Positions 11,030 through 22,309 of a stretch of DNA of 64,000 bases are shown here, piece after piece (the first letter of the stretch is position 1; each line of letters begins with the position of its first letter). The stretch covers positions 992,001 through 1,056,000 of the forward strand of contig JAPWDM010000001.1 of assembly GCA_035578155.1 (NCBI GenBank). Reading direction: 5' to 3'. The notes beneath the pieces are model-generated. The model saw only the letters and a list, made by a program, of their open reading frames with translations. It had not been told where the DNA came from and did no database searches. The DNA is from Brachynemurus nebulosus (lineage: Eukaryota; Arthropoda; Insecta; Neuroptera; Myrmeleontidae). The translations under genes were made by a program, and so were the position numbers.

Positions 11030-11320
11030 GGCTTATATTTACAATTTAGGTATTTACACAATATGTACAAAAAATAAAAATTATTTGCAGTAAATAAAAC
11101 TTAATAATATTTACGTGCAAATATTTAAATATCCGAAACTTCCTAAAAACTAATAAACTGACATGTCTACACCGGCACAAATAAAGTGGGGGTGAGATAC
11201 TTGCACAAATAAATAGAAAATACTTGAGTCAACAGATTTTCTTACTTGAAAAAATATTAAATATAAAATATAATTATCTACATATATGTAGATAACAAAG
11301 GTACCCTTTAGTAACTTGCT
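11030..11320. repeat. Dispersed repeat, partner at 39960-40260
   Basis: Shares with 39960-40260 the ordered words ATATTTACG, ACATTGGTACAAAT-like, AATAAAGTGGGGGTRAG, TACTTGCACAA and TTAGTAACTTG. It ends near a perfect palindrome TTATCTACATATATGTAGATAA (11273-11294). No coding capacity is seen. Confidence 0.6.
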
Positions 11321-11779
11321 TTATTATAGGCGCAAGCTCAAAAGACCTCCAGAAACTGAGGTGAGGGGAACACAAATTGTATTATTTCCATAGTTACCAA
11401 TCAAACCAAGTAATTATATTTTTATATGAGTGAGTGAGTAAATTTCTATTTATCAATATGATAGACAAAGATAAATGCAGATTATTCAGGGATCGTTTCT
11501 ATAACTTGCTGTAATAATTTTGAAATAAATAGTATGCATATGTTGTGGCGTTATGGTAAGAATTCGAACTAAGTACAAAATAATTACTTAGGTACTTAAG
11601 CAAGAATTTCTAATTTTTACGGTTATCGTAGGTGAATAATGGCTTATCTTTACTTTTATCCACCTTTATGCCTGCTAAAACGTAAAAATTAAAGAACCAA
11701 ACCATATGTTAGGTCTTCAAAAAAAGAAGATTTACATTTCTTAGTGACGTTGCAAAAAAACCAGAACTGAAATAAGAGC

Positions 11780-13556
11780 AGAGCAATCCACTTTGAAAGA
11801 CTTCCAAGAGAAAGAGCAAGGAATACTTTATAGACCAAGCATTGCAGATTGATGATAAGCTAAGATTTTCACAGTTTTAATCGTACTTGAAACTTTAAAC
11901 GCGTTTTTCTGAAAACTGTGTTTTTCAAATTTTCCTCCATCATATCTCGAGAACGGTTTGACCGATTCACTTGAAATTTATAGGGTAGACTCAGCACATG
12001 TAGACGCATGGAGTGAACTCTAAAAATTCCGAGTACTTATTTATATTTTCTTCGTAACGAAAGATAAAAAAAAAATCATGAAAGTTGAAGCTTTTTTTCA
12101 GAAGTTTGCCAAAAATCAAATTTTTAATATTTTCAAATGATTCTACACTAGCGGAAATAATTAAAGGATCAAAAAAAAAAAAAAAATTCCAAATTTTTAG
12201 CGATTTTTCGAACGGGTGTATCTTCGTGAAAAATGGTCGTATCGGAGTCGTAAGCAAAGCAATTTAAAGCTGAGAGTTTCTAGTTTCGAGATCTTGTGAT
12301 AAAAAAATTTGTAAAGCAACGTATGTGGCACAATCCTAATAAATACACTGAAAAAAAATTTTCGAAATTTTTTCGGTTTTTTTTTTGGTCCACGGACTTG
12401 GAAAAAATCTTTCCGACTTAACCACCATATGTGCCGGATAACTTGTTCATTCAACTTTAATTTGCTTTTTTATAGACTTTTATACGACCACTTCTCTCTG
12501 AGATATCGGACTTTGAATGGAAAAGGATCATTTCGTCTTTGACCATCGATATCTCAGCAACCAATGATCACACAGAAAATTGAACGGGTGTTTTAAAAAC
12601 TCGAATAAATTCTCTACAAGGATTAGCTATTATTTTTTCAGAAAAAAATTTTTTTTGCATACTTTACATGAATTTGAAAAATCAAGAAAAAAAGAGCTTT
12701 TGGTGGCTCTTTGGAAAATCAAGCGCTGAATTAAAAACTTCGAGAAAACCACTAATGTTAAGTGTGCCTTTTACAGTTCAATATACCCACAAAACCCCAC
12801 CGAGTTTCAGTTTAATCCATCCAGCCGTTTTTGAGTTTCATTCGATTGAATTTTTGAAAAAATTACTGGATCATTTTTTTGATTGTAAACTAAATGAAAA
12901 AAAAATTTTCTCAGCTTTTTTCACATTTTTATTAATAACGGTATTTAGATTTATAAAAAAAAAATTTGAATGAACAAGTTATCCAGTCCATATGGTGGTT
13001 AGGTCGGAAAAATTTTTTCCAAGTCCGTGGACCAAAAAAAAACCGAAAAAATTTCGAATTTTTTTTTCAGTGTATTTATTAGGATTGCGCCACACATGTT
13101 GCTTTGAAAATTTTTTTATCATTAGATCTTGCAACTAGAAACTTTCAGCTTTAAATTGCTTTGTTTACGACTCCGATACGACCATTTTTCACGAAGATAC
13201 AGCCGTTCGAAAAATCGCTAAAAATTTGGAATTTTTTTTTTTTGATGCTTTAATTATTTCCGCTAGTGTATTTCATTCGATGCATTTAGGCTTACAGATC
13301 AAAACGCCGTTTCTTCTTCTTTCATATAAGCCAATCAGCCGAAATCGCGGAGGAAGTGAGAGTCCTTTTTTTCAAGGTGGATGTCTTCCGAGTGGTACAG
13401 CTTACGTTCTAATTATTTTTACTTAAAATTGGTTTCACATACTCTTGAAATGTAGTAAATAAGTGATAAAAAACTCAAAAATTTATCTTTTCATTGGTCG
13501 TCAAAAAAATTCCCAAAAAATGCTTAAAAAACCGGGCGTCACACGGGGGAACCCCT
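11780..13556 (+). repeat. Inverted-repeat element interrupted by a foldback insertion
   Basis: The two outer parts (11780-12145 and 13269-13556) are colinear with the uninterrupted element at 55300-55970 (words CCACTTTGAAAGACTTC, CCTCCATCATATCTC, GGTTTGACCGATTCACTTG, TTTAGGCTTACAGAT, GCCAATCAGCC). The middle is the foldback element 12146-13268. The left terminus is degraded; the right end reads GGGCGTCACACGGGGGAACC. There is no coding frame. Confidence 0.85.
12146..13268. mobile_element. Long-TIR foldback element (CACTA-R family), complete copy 2
   Basis: A 1123-bp element starting CACTAGCGGAAATAATTAAA and ending TTATTTCCGCTAGTG, flanked by TA (12144-12145, 13269-13270). The inverted repeats span about 300 bp per arm and include AGCGATTTTTCGAACGG, TGGTCGTATCGGAGTCGTAA, TGTATTTATTAGGATTG-like and GGTCCACGGACTTGG segments. 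The uninterrupted paralogue at 55672-55673 shows a single TA, confirming target duplication. A shorter copy is at 6337-7210 and a diverged right part at about 62090-62536. No transposase is encoded. Confidence 0.95.
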
Positions 13557-14024
13557 TGAATCAATTTTTAATATTTTAATAGACATACTGACATATTATA
13601 GGTATATGATTCGAAAAGTCTTAGCACTGTCTAAATAAATCCACCTGTATATAAAAATTATATCTACAAATTTAGTCTTCTCTCTTCGATGCAGAAAGAA
13701 TTTTTTTTAATAAATGAATAAAAAAATTCTCGCATTATTTTTTTATTGGAATATTTATTTGCTAATAAATTCTTGATAGCACATAAACCAAAACTTTATT
13801 CATAGTTCGAAAAATCAGATAAATATTTATGTTATTTAAAACAATATATATTCCTAAATGAATTAAATATATATTTATTTATATTCATGCGTGCCTGTTA
13901 ATGAAAGGATTTCAAGTTTAAACCACTTCCGGTCATATTAATAATTCATATCACTCATATAACAAAAACCAACCAAGCGTTTGTTGAAATTTATTTGTTA
14001 TTGCGTTTGAGAGTAGTATACATT
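13557..14024. other. No gene recognised
   Basis: AT-rich spacer without a recognised repeat or frame. Confidence 0.5.
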
Positions 14025-14375
14025 TTAGCGAATTTCCAGAATGAAAAATTTAACTACTACAGCCACTGTTATGACGCGACCTGAGCCCGAGACTATGATA
14101 GAAATTTGTTTTGAGGTCCCTAGAGACCGAAAATAATATTCACTAAAATTTGTTTCCAATAAAAGTCCCAAATATTTGGATGAGTTCTTCAGCCAGAGGT
14201 TTAACAGTATTTGCCAAAATTCAAAAGTTATTCGAAATTTTTTTACACCATTGCCAAGAACGGAAAAAATCAAATAAGATATACCTAGGTATGTTTTTAT
14301 ACCATTTTCCTATGTAAGCGGATTATCGAGGAAAAATAATATTTATAATGTAAAATTGCAGGATGCCGTTACTTT
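14025..14375 (+). repeat. Interspersed repeat family alpha, copy 2
   Basis: Starts TTTTAGCGAATTTCCAGAAT and keeps ATGACGCGACCTGAGCCC and AAAATAATATTCACTAAAAT, the central part deleted from copy 1. It ends near GCAGGATGCCG. A (TA)n tract follows shortly after. A further, more degraded piece (GGAAAATTCAGCTATTACAG ... AAGGATGCTGCAACAAGAG) lies at 14832-15050. Confidence 0.75.
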
Positions 14376-14403
14376 TGTTTTATGTAAACTATGTGTACAT
14401 ATA

Positions 14404-14406
<3 letters not shown>

Positions 14407-14479
<73 letters not shown>
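14407..14479. repeat. (TA)n microsatellite
   Basis: A pure run of about 36 TA units next to repeat family alpha. Confidence 0.98.
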
Positions 14480-14482
<3 letters not shown>

Positions 14483-15812
14483 TAAATATGTACTGTTTGC
14501 ATACGTACAATATTTGGCTTAGAGTCCGAAATAAAAATATTGAAACCTCCATACCTTCATGAAATTTTGTATGTACATTCTACAAGTACCTATAGATCTA
14601 AATTAATAAATATTAAAAAAAAAATTAAAAATTGGAAAGTAGGAATGAAAATTTTTAAAATCCCTTTTACGGTTTTTAACCTTTAGCGTTTATGAAACAT
14701 TGAACTTCAAAATGAGGTTGCTATTAATAAGTCAACAAAATAAAAGTCAGTCCGACTATTTTTCTTAATTTTTTTTTTTCGAATAAAAGAGGTTTATTGT
14801 TTTTGGATCCTTTCTAAGTATTTAGAAAATTATCGAATGGAAAATTCAGCTATTACAGTCAACTCAAAAGGTTCTCGAAATTTTTTTACACCTCTCCGTG
14901 GCAAATAGCGGAAAAAATAAGATACTTTTGAACCATTATCCGGTATGTGTATAAAAGTATGTACCTATAATTTAAAATAACTTTCATTACTGAAAATTCG
15001 CTCTGTTATGAAGGATGCTGCAACAAGAGTATTTATTTACTTTTTGAAATATTACAGACACACCAAGTTAAAATGGAAATAGTACCACATTTCTCTAACA
15101 GTGAGTGTGTATAAAGTGTGTATATTAATATGTTCAAAAAGCACGAGGAAACCCATTTTTGTGTTACTAATGTTACGCCGATCCTGCCCCAATTATCGTG
15201 AGACATAATGTATAAAACAAGTATATAGAATTCCTATAAATCTTATCTGGAAAGATAATTCCTGTTACGTATAAATCGAACACATTAATTAACTAAATGC
15301 ATTTACCTAGAAAATGTTCAGAAAGCACAGGGAAACCCATTTTTGTGTTACTAATGTTACTCCGATCCTGCTTCAGTTATCGTGAGTCACAATTAATTGA
15401 CCTATTCGACATTTAATGCCACTTTTACTCAAAAACTCAAATAAATAACAGATAACTAAATACACTTTGTACTTATATCATATTTTTAATAGTATTTAAT
15501 GTATAGGAAAATGAAGAGTAGCTCACGGAATTCAGAAAAAATATATACCTACGTGTATGTTACATATTCATATTTATTTCAAATCTTGTAAATATATTTA
15601 TAGATATTCGAAACATCATTATTAGGCTTGTTGAATACCGAATTCGACTATTCGACCAGTATCTTAACTGAATATTCGGCGAATATTATTCGATCTTTGA
15701 TTTTTTTTGTATAATACCAAATAAATACATAAAACAAATTGATAAAATATTTAAAAAATATGTTAACTATACGTTTTTAAAAAATTTTTTTAATTCAATA
15801 ATGAATTACAAT
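14480..15812. other. No gene; internal duplicated segment
   Basis: Includes an alpha-family fragment (14832-15050). A short duplication is seen at 15132-15215 and 15312-15393: both contain TTCARAAAGCAC, CCCATTTTTGTGTTACTAAT and GATCCTGCYYCARTTATCGT about 180 bp apart, so this is a two-unit tandem repeat. No coding frame is credible. Confidence 0.6.
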
Positions 15813-15994
15813 CAAAGCTGGCGAGAGAAGGGGAAGCTGGAATTGTAGTTCGGGAACCCGGGTTTGGAAGAAAGCCCGCGATCATTAGTAACAGGTCAGG
15901 ACTTTTTTTTACTCGTAAACTGTATTTTTTAGGAAAAGTTTTTAAAAAATCTTTTGTTTTTCTCCTGGACCCGTCATATCTTTCGCCAGCCCTA
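15813..15994. mobile_element. hAT MITE (GCTGGCGAGAG family)
   Basis: Left CAAAGCTGGCGAGAGAAGG and right TCTTTCGCCAGCCCTA are inverted ends. The same family occurs at 56098-56279 (CAGGGCCGGCGAGAGG ... CTCGCCAGCCCTG) and 30799-30941. Internal words include GGGAACCCGG. Flanking 8-mers ATTACAAT and GTTACAGC agree at 6 of 8 positions, consistent with an old hAT duplication. Confidence 0.7.
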
Positions 15995-16023
15995 GTTACA
16001 GCAATTAACGCCTTTTTAAATTA

Positions 16024-16888
16024 GGGGAGACCGGGGTAATAAGAGACAAGGTCGAAAAACCACCAGTAATTCAAGATCAGCTATAGCTTGCTGATAAGTT
16101 TGTAATAGTTTTTGAATCTTCTTTAGTCAATTAAAAAAAACTTTGCATTTGAATTAGGTTTAAAGTTCATGATTTCTCACTGTTTTCCTTTTTTTTCCTG
16201 TTATTGTATTAAGTTTTTGAATGTGTTTGATATGTAACTTGTTTACGAAAAGCATGACAAATAATAAACAATTATTGAAAATTTTAAAAACCTTCTTAAT
16301 AACTGGACTCTACTCTTGTCTCTTATTACCTCATGTCTAAATTTTCACGAAGTGTTAACTTTAACTTTGTTTTTGAATAATTAAAAAAATTTCGTATCTA
16401 TCTCAAATTTTTTTGTCATGTATCAGACTTGTTTCTGGTCCATATAGATTGTACAAAATAACAAGAAAGTAAAGTTTTTATTAACTGGTATTAAATATTA
16501 ATACAAACGAATTTCAGAAACCAAGTTTCGAAACTTTTTTTTTTAACCTAAGATATTTTGAGAACGGCTGTAAGTATTTGTAAGTAAAAAGATTTGGTTG
16601 ATTCAGAATTTTCTTTAGGTATCTGCTATTACTTCAATTTATTTTACATTAGTTTATATGGGCAGCTGGAGGCGTTGTCTCTCATTACCCCAGCAGAGGA
16701 TATAAGAGACAAGGATTTTTTCAAATATTAAAATATTTTTTTTACCTTTAATTTTATTTTAATAGTTACAAAAAAATAATTCAGATACGTTCATTTAATT
16801 TACTAAGTATGTAGTATTTTTTTCATAATGATTAGATTTGTAATTTAGAGTTAAATAATTTTTTGTCTCTTATTACCCCGGTTTCTCC
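16024..16888. mobile_element. TA-element with iterated GGTAATAAGAGACAA motif
   Basis: An 865-bp element flanked by TA (16022-16023, 16889-16890). The ends are GGGGAGACCGGGGTAATAAG and its imperfect complement TTATTACCCCGGTTTCTCC. The core word, read as GTCTCTTATTACC or its complement, recurs internally near 16317, 16677 and 16698 as well as at both ends. The interior is AT-rich and non-coding. It resembles the elements at 19052, 19205, 27087 and 52973 in plan but not in sequence. Confidence 0.9.
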
Positions 16889-17031
16889 TATTTCTAATTT
16901 GATTTCTAAATAAGTGTACTAAACAGTGCGCATATCGTGATTTTTGGAGTATGAGTGTAGGTATTGATCACTTTGTTTTCAGTAAAAGACATATTACACA
17001 TAATAGTTAGTAGGGAATGTTATTTAAAGTA

Positions 17032-17271
17032 ACGTAAAAGCCCCCATCATGGAACGGTATCTAATACTGGAGTAGTTTTGGCATTTACATATTTATTTCT
17101 TTAATTAAGTAAGAAAACATTAAATGTGAGGTGTATTTAAATTGAAAAACAATCATTCTATTAATAATAATTTTTGTTATCAGACGTTTCTTTCAGAAAT
17201 AACTTCATTAATATGTAAATGTCAAAACTGTTCCAGTATTAGATACCGTTCCATAATGGGGGCTTTTACGT
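17032..17271. mobile_element. TA-flanked MITE, copy C (GGAAC-motif family)
   Basis: A 240-bp element flanked by TA (17030-17031, 17272-17273) with long inverted ends ACGTAAAAGCCCCCATCATG and CATAATGGGGGCTTTTACGT. It is the inverse-orientation twin of 1336-1573 and very similar to it, so the two are relatively recent. Confidence 0.92.
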
Positions 17272-17273
17272 TA

Positions 17274-17570
17274 TGTAACATTTTCTTGTCTATTTTAAGT
17301 AGACAGATTCCATTTTCTTCGCAATTCTTTATTCAGCCGAATAGTTTTTCAATATGCAGTATTCATTCAACCGAATAGGCTAAATACTGAACAGTTATCG
17401 AATATTTACTACAAGCCCTAAATATTATATCAAGGGTTTACTAAATTCTATTTATTTTTCTTCTATATTTTTATGGAAATTCAGGGGTGAATAAAATTTA
17501 ATAACACACATCTACATAACATATAGTACAAATCTACGCACATATATATATATACAAAAAAAAAGTTATT
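17274..17570. other. Intron side, 3' of the minus-strand exon
   Basis: A TTGTTGAATACCGAATTCGACT-type word at 15630 and GCCGAATAGTTTTTC...CCGAATAGGC at 17337-17378 suggest small diverged repeats here. By position it is the beginning of the intron downstream of the exon ending at 17573 (minus strand). A short ATATATATAT run lies at 17541-17553. Confidence 0.4.
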
Positions 17571-17575
17571 ACCTG
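17569..17575 (-). other. Splice donor of the minus-strand exon
   Basis: On the minus strand the sequence is GTACAG|GTAATAAC, a strong match to the eukaryotic donor consensus, placed where the protein-like sequence ends. Confidence 0.8.
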
Positions 17576-18396
17576 TACTTTTCCAACAGGTGGCGACACC
17601 ACTAGGAAAATTCTCATGGTTGCCTTGAGAAAATCGTCCCTATTAATTTTGTGATGTTCATCGCGTGTCAGATGACTACTTGTATCACTACAACTAGTGT
17701 TAATAATGTGTGTACTGTCATCACTACTGTCTACTTTGGATTTGGACAAAGTTGCTAACGGTGTGGACGCGTCTCTAGATGATTGCTTGCAAGTGAAACT
17801 ATTTGATTTTGTGCCACTAGACTTTAACGTGTCCTTCATTTTGGTAAGTATCTCACTTTTTTTATGAACAGTTTTTGTTGATGATGACGGTTGTTCGATG
17901 GTTGTTATTGCATTACCGCCACCGGTTGCAGTGTCTTTACTTTTACTACTACTGAAACTTTTAAAGAAATCGGTTTTACGTGACGTGAATTCAACATTTT
18001 TCGTTTTGTCTTTTAAACTTTTAAAAAATTCGGTACGTGATTCATTTGTCGGTGAACTTTTGCGGCTATCTACAACACTTTCCGTTTTCGATGTCACTGA
18101 ACTTAACAATTGATAGTTTTCTTTGCTTTTCTCGCGTCGCAGGAAAGCGTGTGTCAGGGAACCTTTACGTGAAATAGACATTGATGCGTGCTGTGCCGTT
18201 GGCGAGGACTGTTGCGGGGACGTATCATTAGCCGTGGTAGTAGTGGTGGTTGTCTGTAAGACATTCGAACCCTCTGTCGAACTGCCTGATGCATGACGCT
18301 GCACGCGACGTCGGATTGAACCTACCAACCGACGCCACTCGTATGGTTGCTCGGACGCCGACGTCGTTTGTTGGGTGGTAATGGTGATTTTTGTTA
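17573..18396 (-). CDS. Exon of an unidentified Ser/Thr/Lys-rich protein
   Basis: This is the only convincing host coding segment in the window. The open frame on the minus strand runs from the stop at 18404-18406 down to a CAG|GTAATA donor (exon end 17573, phase 0); reading past the donor gives only low-complexity AT codons and a stop. Codon and base composition are much less AT-biased than the surroundings. The peptide contains PYEWRRLVGSIRRRVQR near its start, a poly-Thr stretch, many SxK/SxR phosphorylation-like sites, two FFKS repeats, and an aliphatic C-terminal block LKATMRIFLVVSPPVGKVQ. No ATG is in frame before codon 50 of the TTG-started frame (MSISRKG, ATG at 18179-18181). So it is either an internal exon with an acceptor somewhere at 18350-18396, or a first exon starting at MSISRKG. 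The conserved look of the residues upstream of that ATG favours an internal exon. I do not recognise the gene. Confidence 0.8.
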
Positions 18397-18406
18397 CTTT
18401 TGTTCA

Positions 18407-19049
18407 ATTTATAATACGGACGACACTACTAATTAAGTAATTATCAATAAAGAAACGTTGTAAATCACTTAGACTTTTATCCCATTCCATTTGGTCGTGT
18501 TCCAGTTAAAAAATTACATATGTATATTACTGAATTATTTATTAACACGTATTAAATTAAAAGTAATTGTTTCTTCCATCAGTTTTAACACACTTTTTTT
18601 TATCTTCTCATTTCATTTTAAACGAAACATACATTAAATCAAATGTCTTTCAATTCAGAAATTTTAAAGTCAACATAATTGTCTATTCATTACATAAATG
18701 TATTCAAACAATTAACTTAATCACGTATATCTCTATTTACATGTATGTGATAACTTTAATAAGTAAAATTTCGTTGTCTTCAAGTATAATTGGAAAAGTT
18801 TCACTAAAAGTAAAATTTTATATATATAATTAATTCTCTTAAAAACGGTAAATACGGGAATTCATTTTAATTAATTAAAATTTCCAATTCAAAACAGACA
18901 AATACTGATAATTAAATGCCTTATATGTAGACAGACCTATTAAGCCATTGAGTTGTACAGCTTACAGTATTGTCTTTATGTTGGGGAAAAAAATAAATTC
19001 TAAATTTAGTTACATGCATACACGTATTCATCGATCCTTTTTTTTAATG
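18407..19049. other. No gene recognised
   Basis: AT-rich sequence upstream of the minus-strand exon, presumably intron or 5' flank. No convincing coding frame. An ATTATAAATT word at about 18408-18417 (minus) is TATA-like but not supported by anything else. Confidence 0.5.
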
Positions 19050-19051
19050 TA

Positions 19052-21269
19052 CCGTAAACACGAGTTACTTGAGCCCTAAGGTGTAACTTGAGCCCAAAAT
19101 GGAAAAGGTATTATTTTTTGTTTTGTGCTTAGTGTAACCAGTAGTAAAAGTAAGTTACAGGTTTATCTGATAGGTACTAGGTTCACTGTGTTTATGTTTA
19201 GGTACCATCAGTTGGGCCGAATCTGGACAGTAGGGGCGAATCTAGACAGAGTTGCCTCTCGATATTTCTTCGTCAGTGTTATAACTGTACAAGGTCATAG
19301 ATCAATTCATGCTACTGAATTTTGTCAGTTATGAGTTAGTCATCAGAGAAAAGCGGTGAACGTGATATCTTTGTAATTTGTTATTTTACAGGCGCCTTGT
19401 TTATAATTTTAAAAAAATAACGCGCGTTTTGAAATCTTATAAAAAATTGCTGTACAAAAAAAAAAACAAAAAAAAACAGTTATATATATAAAGTAGGGAC
19501 TGCCAACAAAATGTTTGGCGTTTTTTTGACAATATATGTACCAAAAATGAAAGCTGTATTGTGCTTAATTTTTTTTATAAATTGTCTATAGGTGAGGCGA
19601 ATTCATACATCATGGTGGGTCAATATAAAAAAAAGAAAGTGGGTATACACTACATAAACTGTAATCTAGATAACATAAAATGGGCTCTTTTCGACAGACG
19701 CGCAACAACCGGGGAGGTCCAAGAGGTCCGGACCCCCTAAAATTACCTGGAAATTTTCCTTCAATTTATTTTATTTATATAAAAACGTAAAATTTTTAGT
19801 GGTTTATTAATATTTTTTATTTGAAAATCAAATTTTCGGAGACGACATTTTATTACAACATTTTTTATTGTTATCGGAGAACTGCGTTATAAAAAAATTT
19901 GATAATTTAAATTTTTGTTGGACCCCCTGTAGATATGTAGTTGTTGCACCCCTGCTTTCCGATATTAAAAATAAAGTAAAATCGCTCAGACAAGCTGCTG
20001 AATATTTCCATGTTCCCAAATAGACCTTGCATGTTAGACTCAAAGGCAAACCGAAATAAAATTCATTTAAATCCAAAATGTTTTCTTCCACCCATCAAAA
20101 GTCATTCACTGATGCAGTTATTTATCTTAGCGAACTTCCAGATTGGAAATTTAGCTATTTTTATCTTTTTATGTCCCATTTTACCCATATGCATGACTGA
20201 ATTTGATTTATATTGCAAATAAAGCACTGTCCAGATTCGCCCCACATATAGGGACGAATCTAGACGCTATATAACCAAAAAAGAAAAAGAAAAATGTTGC
20301 AGTACCAATTTTGATATTTTTATTACTGCCCCATACGCTCGTTATATTAAAGCGTTTAAATTATTTTTTTTTAGAATTTTTTAGATAAACTCTAAAGAAT
20401 TTACTGAAAAAAATTGAAAAAATCGTCCAGACTCGCTCCAAATGACGGTAGTTCTGAAAATTGACACTAGGTGTCAGGCTAGTGTTGTTTACCTCTATTT
20501 GAAGTTGCTGTTTCTGTTATGTTGCTAACTTTCAACTGTAAAAAATATTTCGATAGCTCACAAAGTAAGGTAAGTGTATAATTTTCATATTTGCTTCGTT
20601 ACTAAAGCAAATTCAGACATATTCATACGCCAGGCCAAGTATTTACTTACTTTCTTAATTTAAAGATTTAATAAACCAGTTAACGTAATCTTCGGATTAG
20701 GGTAACTTGAGTCCATTATAACTTTGGTATAAAATGATACATGGATCCAATTAAAAAGGCATAGAAGTGGTCCAAGAAGAAGGACGTATTGTACTATAAA
20801 TGGGAAAATATAGTTAAGAAAATACCTCCACCTACACTAATCAAAAAAGAATTATTCTCTTTAGGTAGACTAAAAGATACACTCTAAATCATAAAAATAA
20901 TTTGGTATCCATAACAATTTTTGCTTGAACATTTTATTCAGTTTTGGTACCTATTCATATTTTTTTAATAAATACATGTTTGTACAATGTGTTTTAGTTA
21001 GTAACCAACATCTTGCATGGTCTCAAATTGTTGTCAAATGGAAATCACTTGGAAATTTAGGTTTGGGCTCAAGTAACCCGATCTTGAAGTTAACTTGAAC
21101 CGAAATTTAAAAGCTTATAAAATTTATGAACCATCAGAACAAAATTACCGTAGTCATATACAGATTAATATAATGAATTCTCTATCCCAAATAAATATAA
21201 CAGTTACGCGAAATTTTTAAAATTATCAGATGAGTTGCAAATCTGGGCTCAAGTAATCCGTGTTTACGG
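19052..21269. mobile_element. TA-element with iterated GTTACTTGAGCCC motif, interrupted
   Basis: The ends CCGTAAACACGAGTTACTTG and its complement (right end ...AAGTAATCCGTGTTTACGG) match over about 25 bp with two mismatches, flanked by TA (19050-19051, 21270-21271). The core word GTAACTTGAGCCC or its complement recurs near 19083, 20702, 21064 and 21091. Removing the nested element (19205-20448 plus one TA) leaves about 970 bp. No reading frame encodes a transposase. Confidence 0.92.
19205..20448. mobile_element. TA-element with iterated GAATCTGGAC motif, nested
   Basis: A 1244-bp element flanked by TA (19203-19204, 20449-20450), with ends CCATCAGTTGGGCCGAATCT and CAGACTCGCTCCAAATGACGG (imperfect inverted repeats). 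The word GGGGCGAATCTAGACAG follows 15 bp after the left end, and CAGATTCGCCCC and GGGACGAATCTAGACG occur at about 20231-20270 near the right end. A truncated second copy is on the minus strand at 60333-60952. The segment 19680-19960 contains CAACAACCGGGG and GGACCCCCT-like words also present in that copy, so it belongs to the element. No transposase is present. Confidence 0.92.
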
Positions 21270-21553
21270 TATTTAATTAAATATAGCTAAAAGGATGGGA
21301 TGAAACTTAATTGTTCGTAAATGTGAAAAAGATCATGTTACAAATTATAGGTCAGTAGGTAACGTTTTATAACTGAATCATCATAAAATGTAGGTCATTG
21401 GCTATCATTTCATAATTTGGCATAAGAATGTTATTTTAATGTTGTTTGTTATTTACTGATGATGATAATAACAGGTTTTGCCTAAAAGTGGGAGCACACT
21501 TTTTATTTAGCCCAAAAATTATATTCGAGATTCATAATGTCTATTTCTTTGCA

Positions 21554-21697
21554 GGGTCTGCGGGTGCATCAACCTACGCACTGATTTTCAGTGGGTTATT
21601 GTGTAGCAACCAAGTTTGTTCAGCGGTTACCGTACGTAAAAAGCCAACTTCGTTGATGAAGTCAATTAGACTTTTCCGTTTCCGAACGATACTATAA
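21554..21697 (+). CDS. Possible exon or retroelement patch, weak
   Basis: A GC-richer island preceded by TCTATTTCTTTGCAG, which looks like a splice acceptor with a pyrimidine tract. After it the + frame reads about 48 residues (GSAGASTYALIFSGLL, then CSAVTVRKKPTSLMKS) to a TAA. The minus strand of the same patch is also nearly open (with FINEVGFLRTVTAEQTW), so strand and nature are uncertain. It could be a terminal exon or an eroded mobile-element fragment. No domain is recognised. Confidence 0.25.
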   Translation, partial: GSAGASTYALIFSGLLCSNQVCSAVTVRKKPTSLMKSIRLFRFRTIL

Positions 21698-21699
21698 CG

Positions 21700-22301
21700 T
21701 TTTTAATAGTTGTTTGTGAACGATGTGTTCCTTTCAAACCTCATTTTTTAAATAATAATTTGGGACACTATTTTTTCTATATTATTAAAAAAAATAAAAT
21801 AAAATAAAACATCTAAATCATTTTCTACCTAACTCATTTATGGTTAGTTATTGACCAACTTACAAACACTTCAAAACAGTATATTAAATTGTATTTTAAA
21901 TATATTTCAACAGCAATTTGAGTGAAAAATCGTTTAATTGCAATATAACGTGTTTAATGTTCAATAACAATATGATTTTACGATTAGGCACTATTTTTTA
22001 TTTTAAAAAAATGAAATTAACAATAAATCAAATATGCGACAAAGTAATTAATTTCAAATTTTAAATTTATTTTATATAGTCATATATACTTTAGTGTTTT
22101 TATATTACACACATATCTAAAAAATAATAATAATAATTTAACAGTAATTAAGCTTCTCGTTTTTAATTTATTTGAACGTGAATTATAGTGAACGTGTAAG
22201 CTCTACTCTCACTTAACCGATTTGAATAAATTAACTATTTTAAAGTGAAACAGTAATTTTCTGGAGCTAAAAATTGTCAGTACTGTTACTGTTCAGAGAA
22301 C
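21700..22301. other. No gene recognised
   Basis: Very AT-rich spacer. Confidence 0.5.
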
Positions 22302-22309
22302 TACTTTTA

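Noticed and set aside
12668..12973. 101-residue plus-strand frame
   Set aside because: It falls within the foldback element 12146-13268 and is not preserved in the copy at 6337-7210.
12146..13268. CACTA/EnSpm transposon based on the CACTA-like ends
   Set aside because: The uninterrupted paralogue shows a 2-bp TA duplication, whereas EnSpm elements make 3-bp duplications, and no transposase is present.
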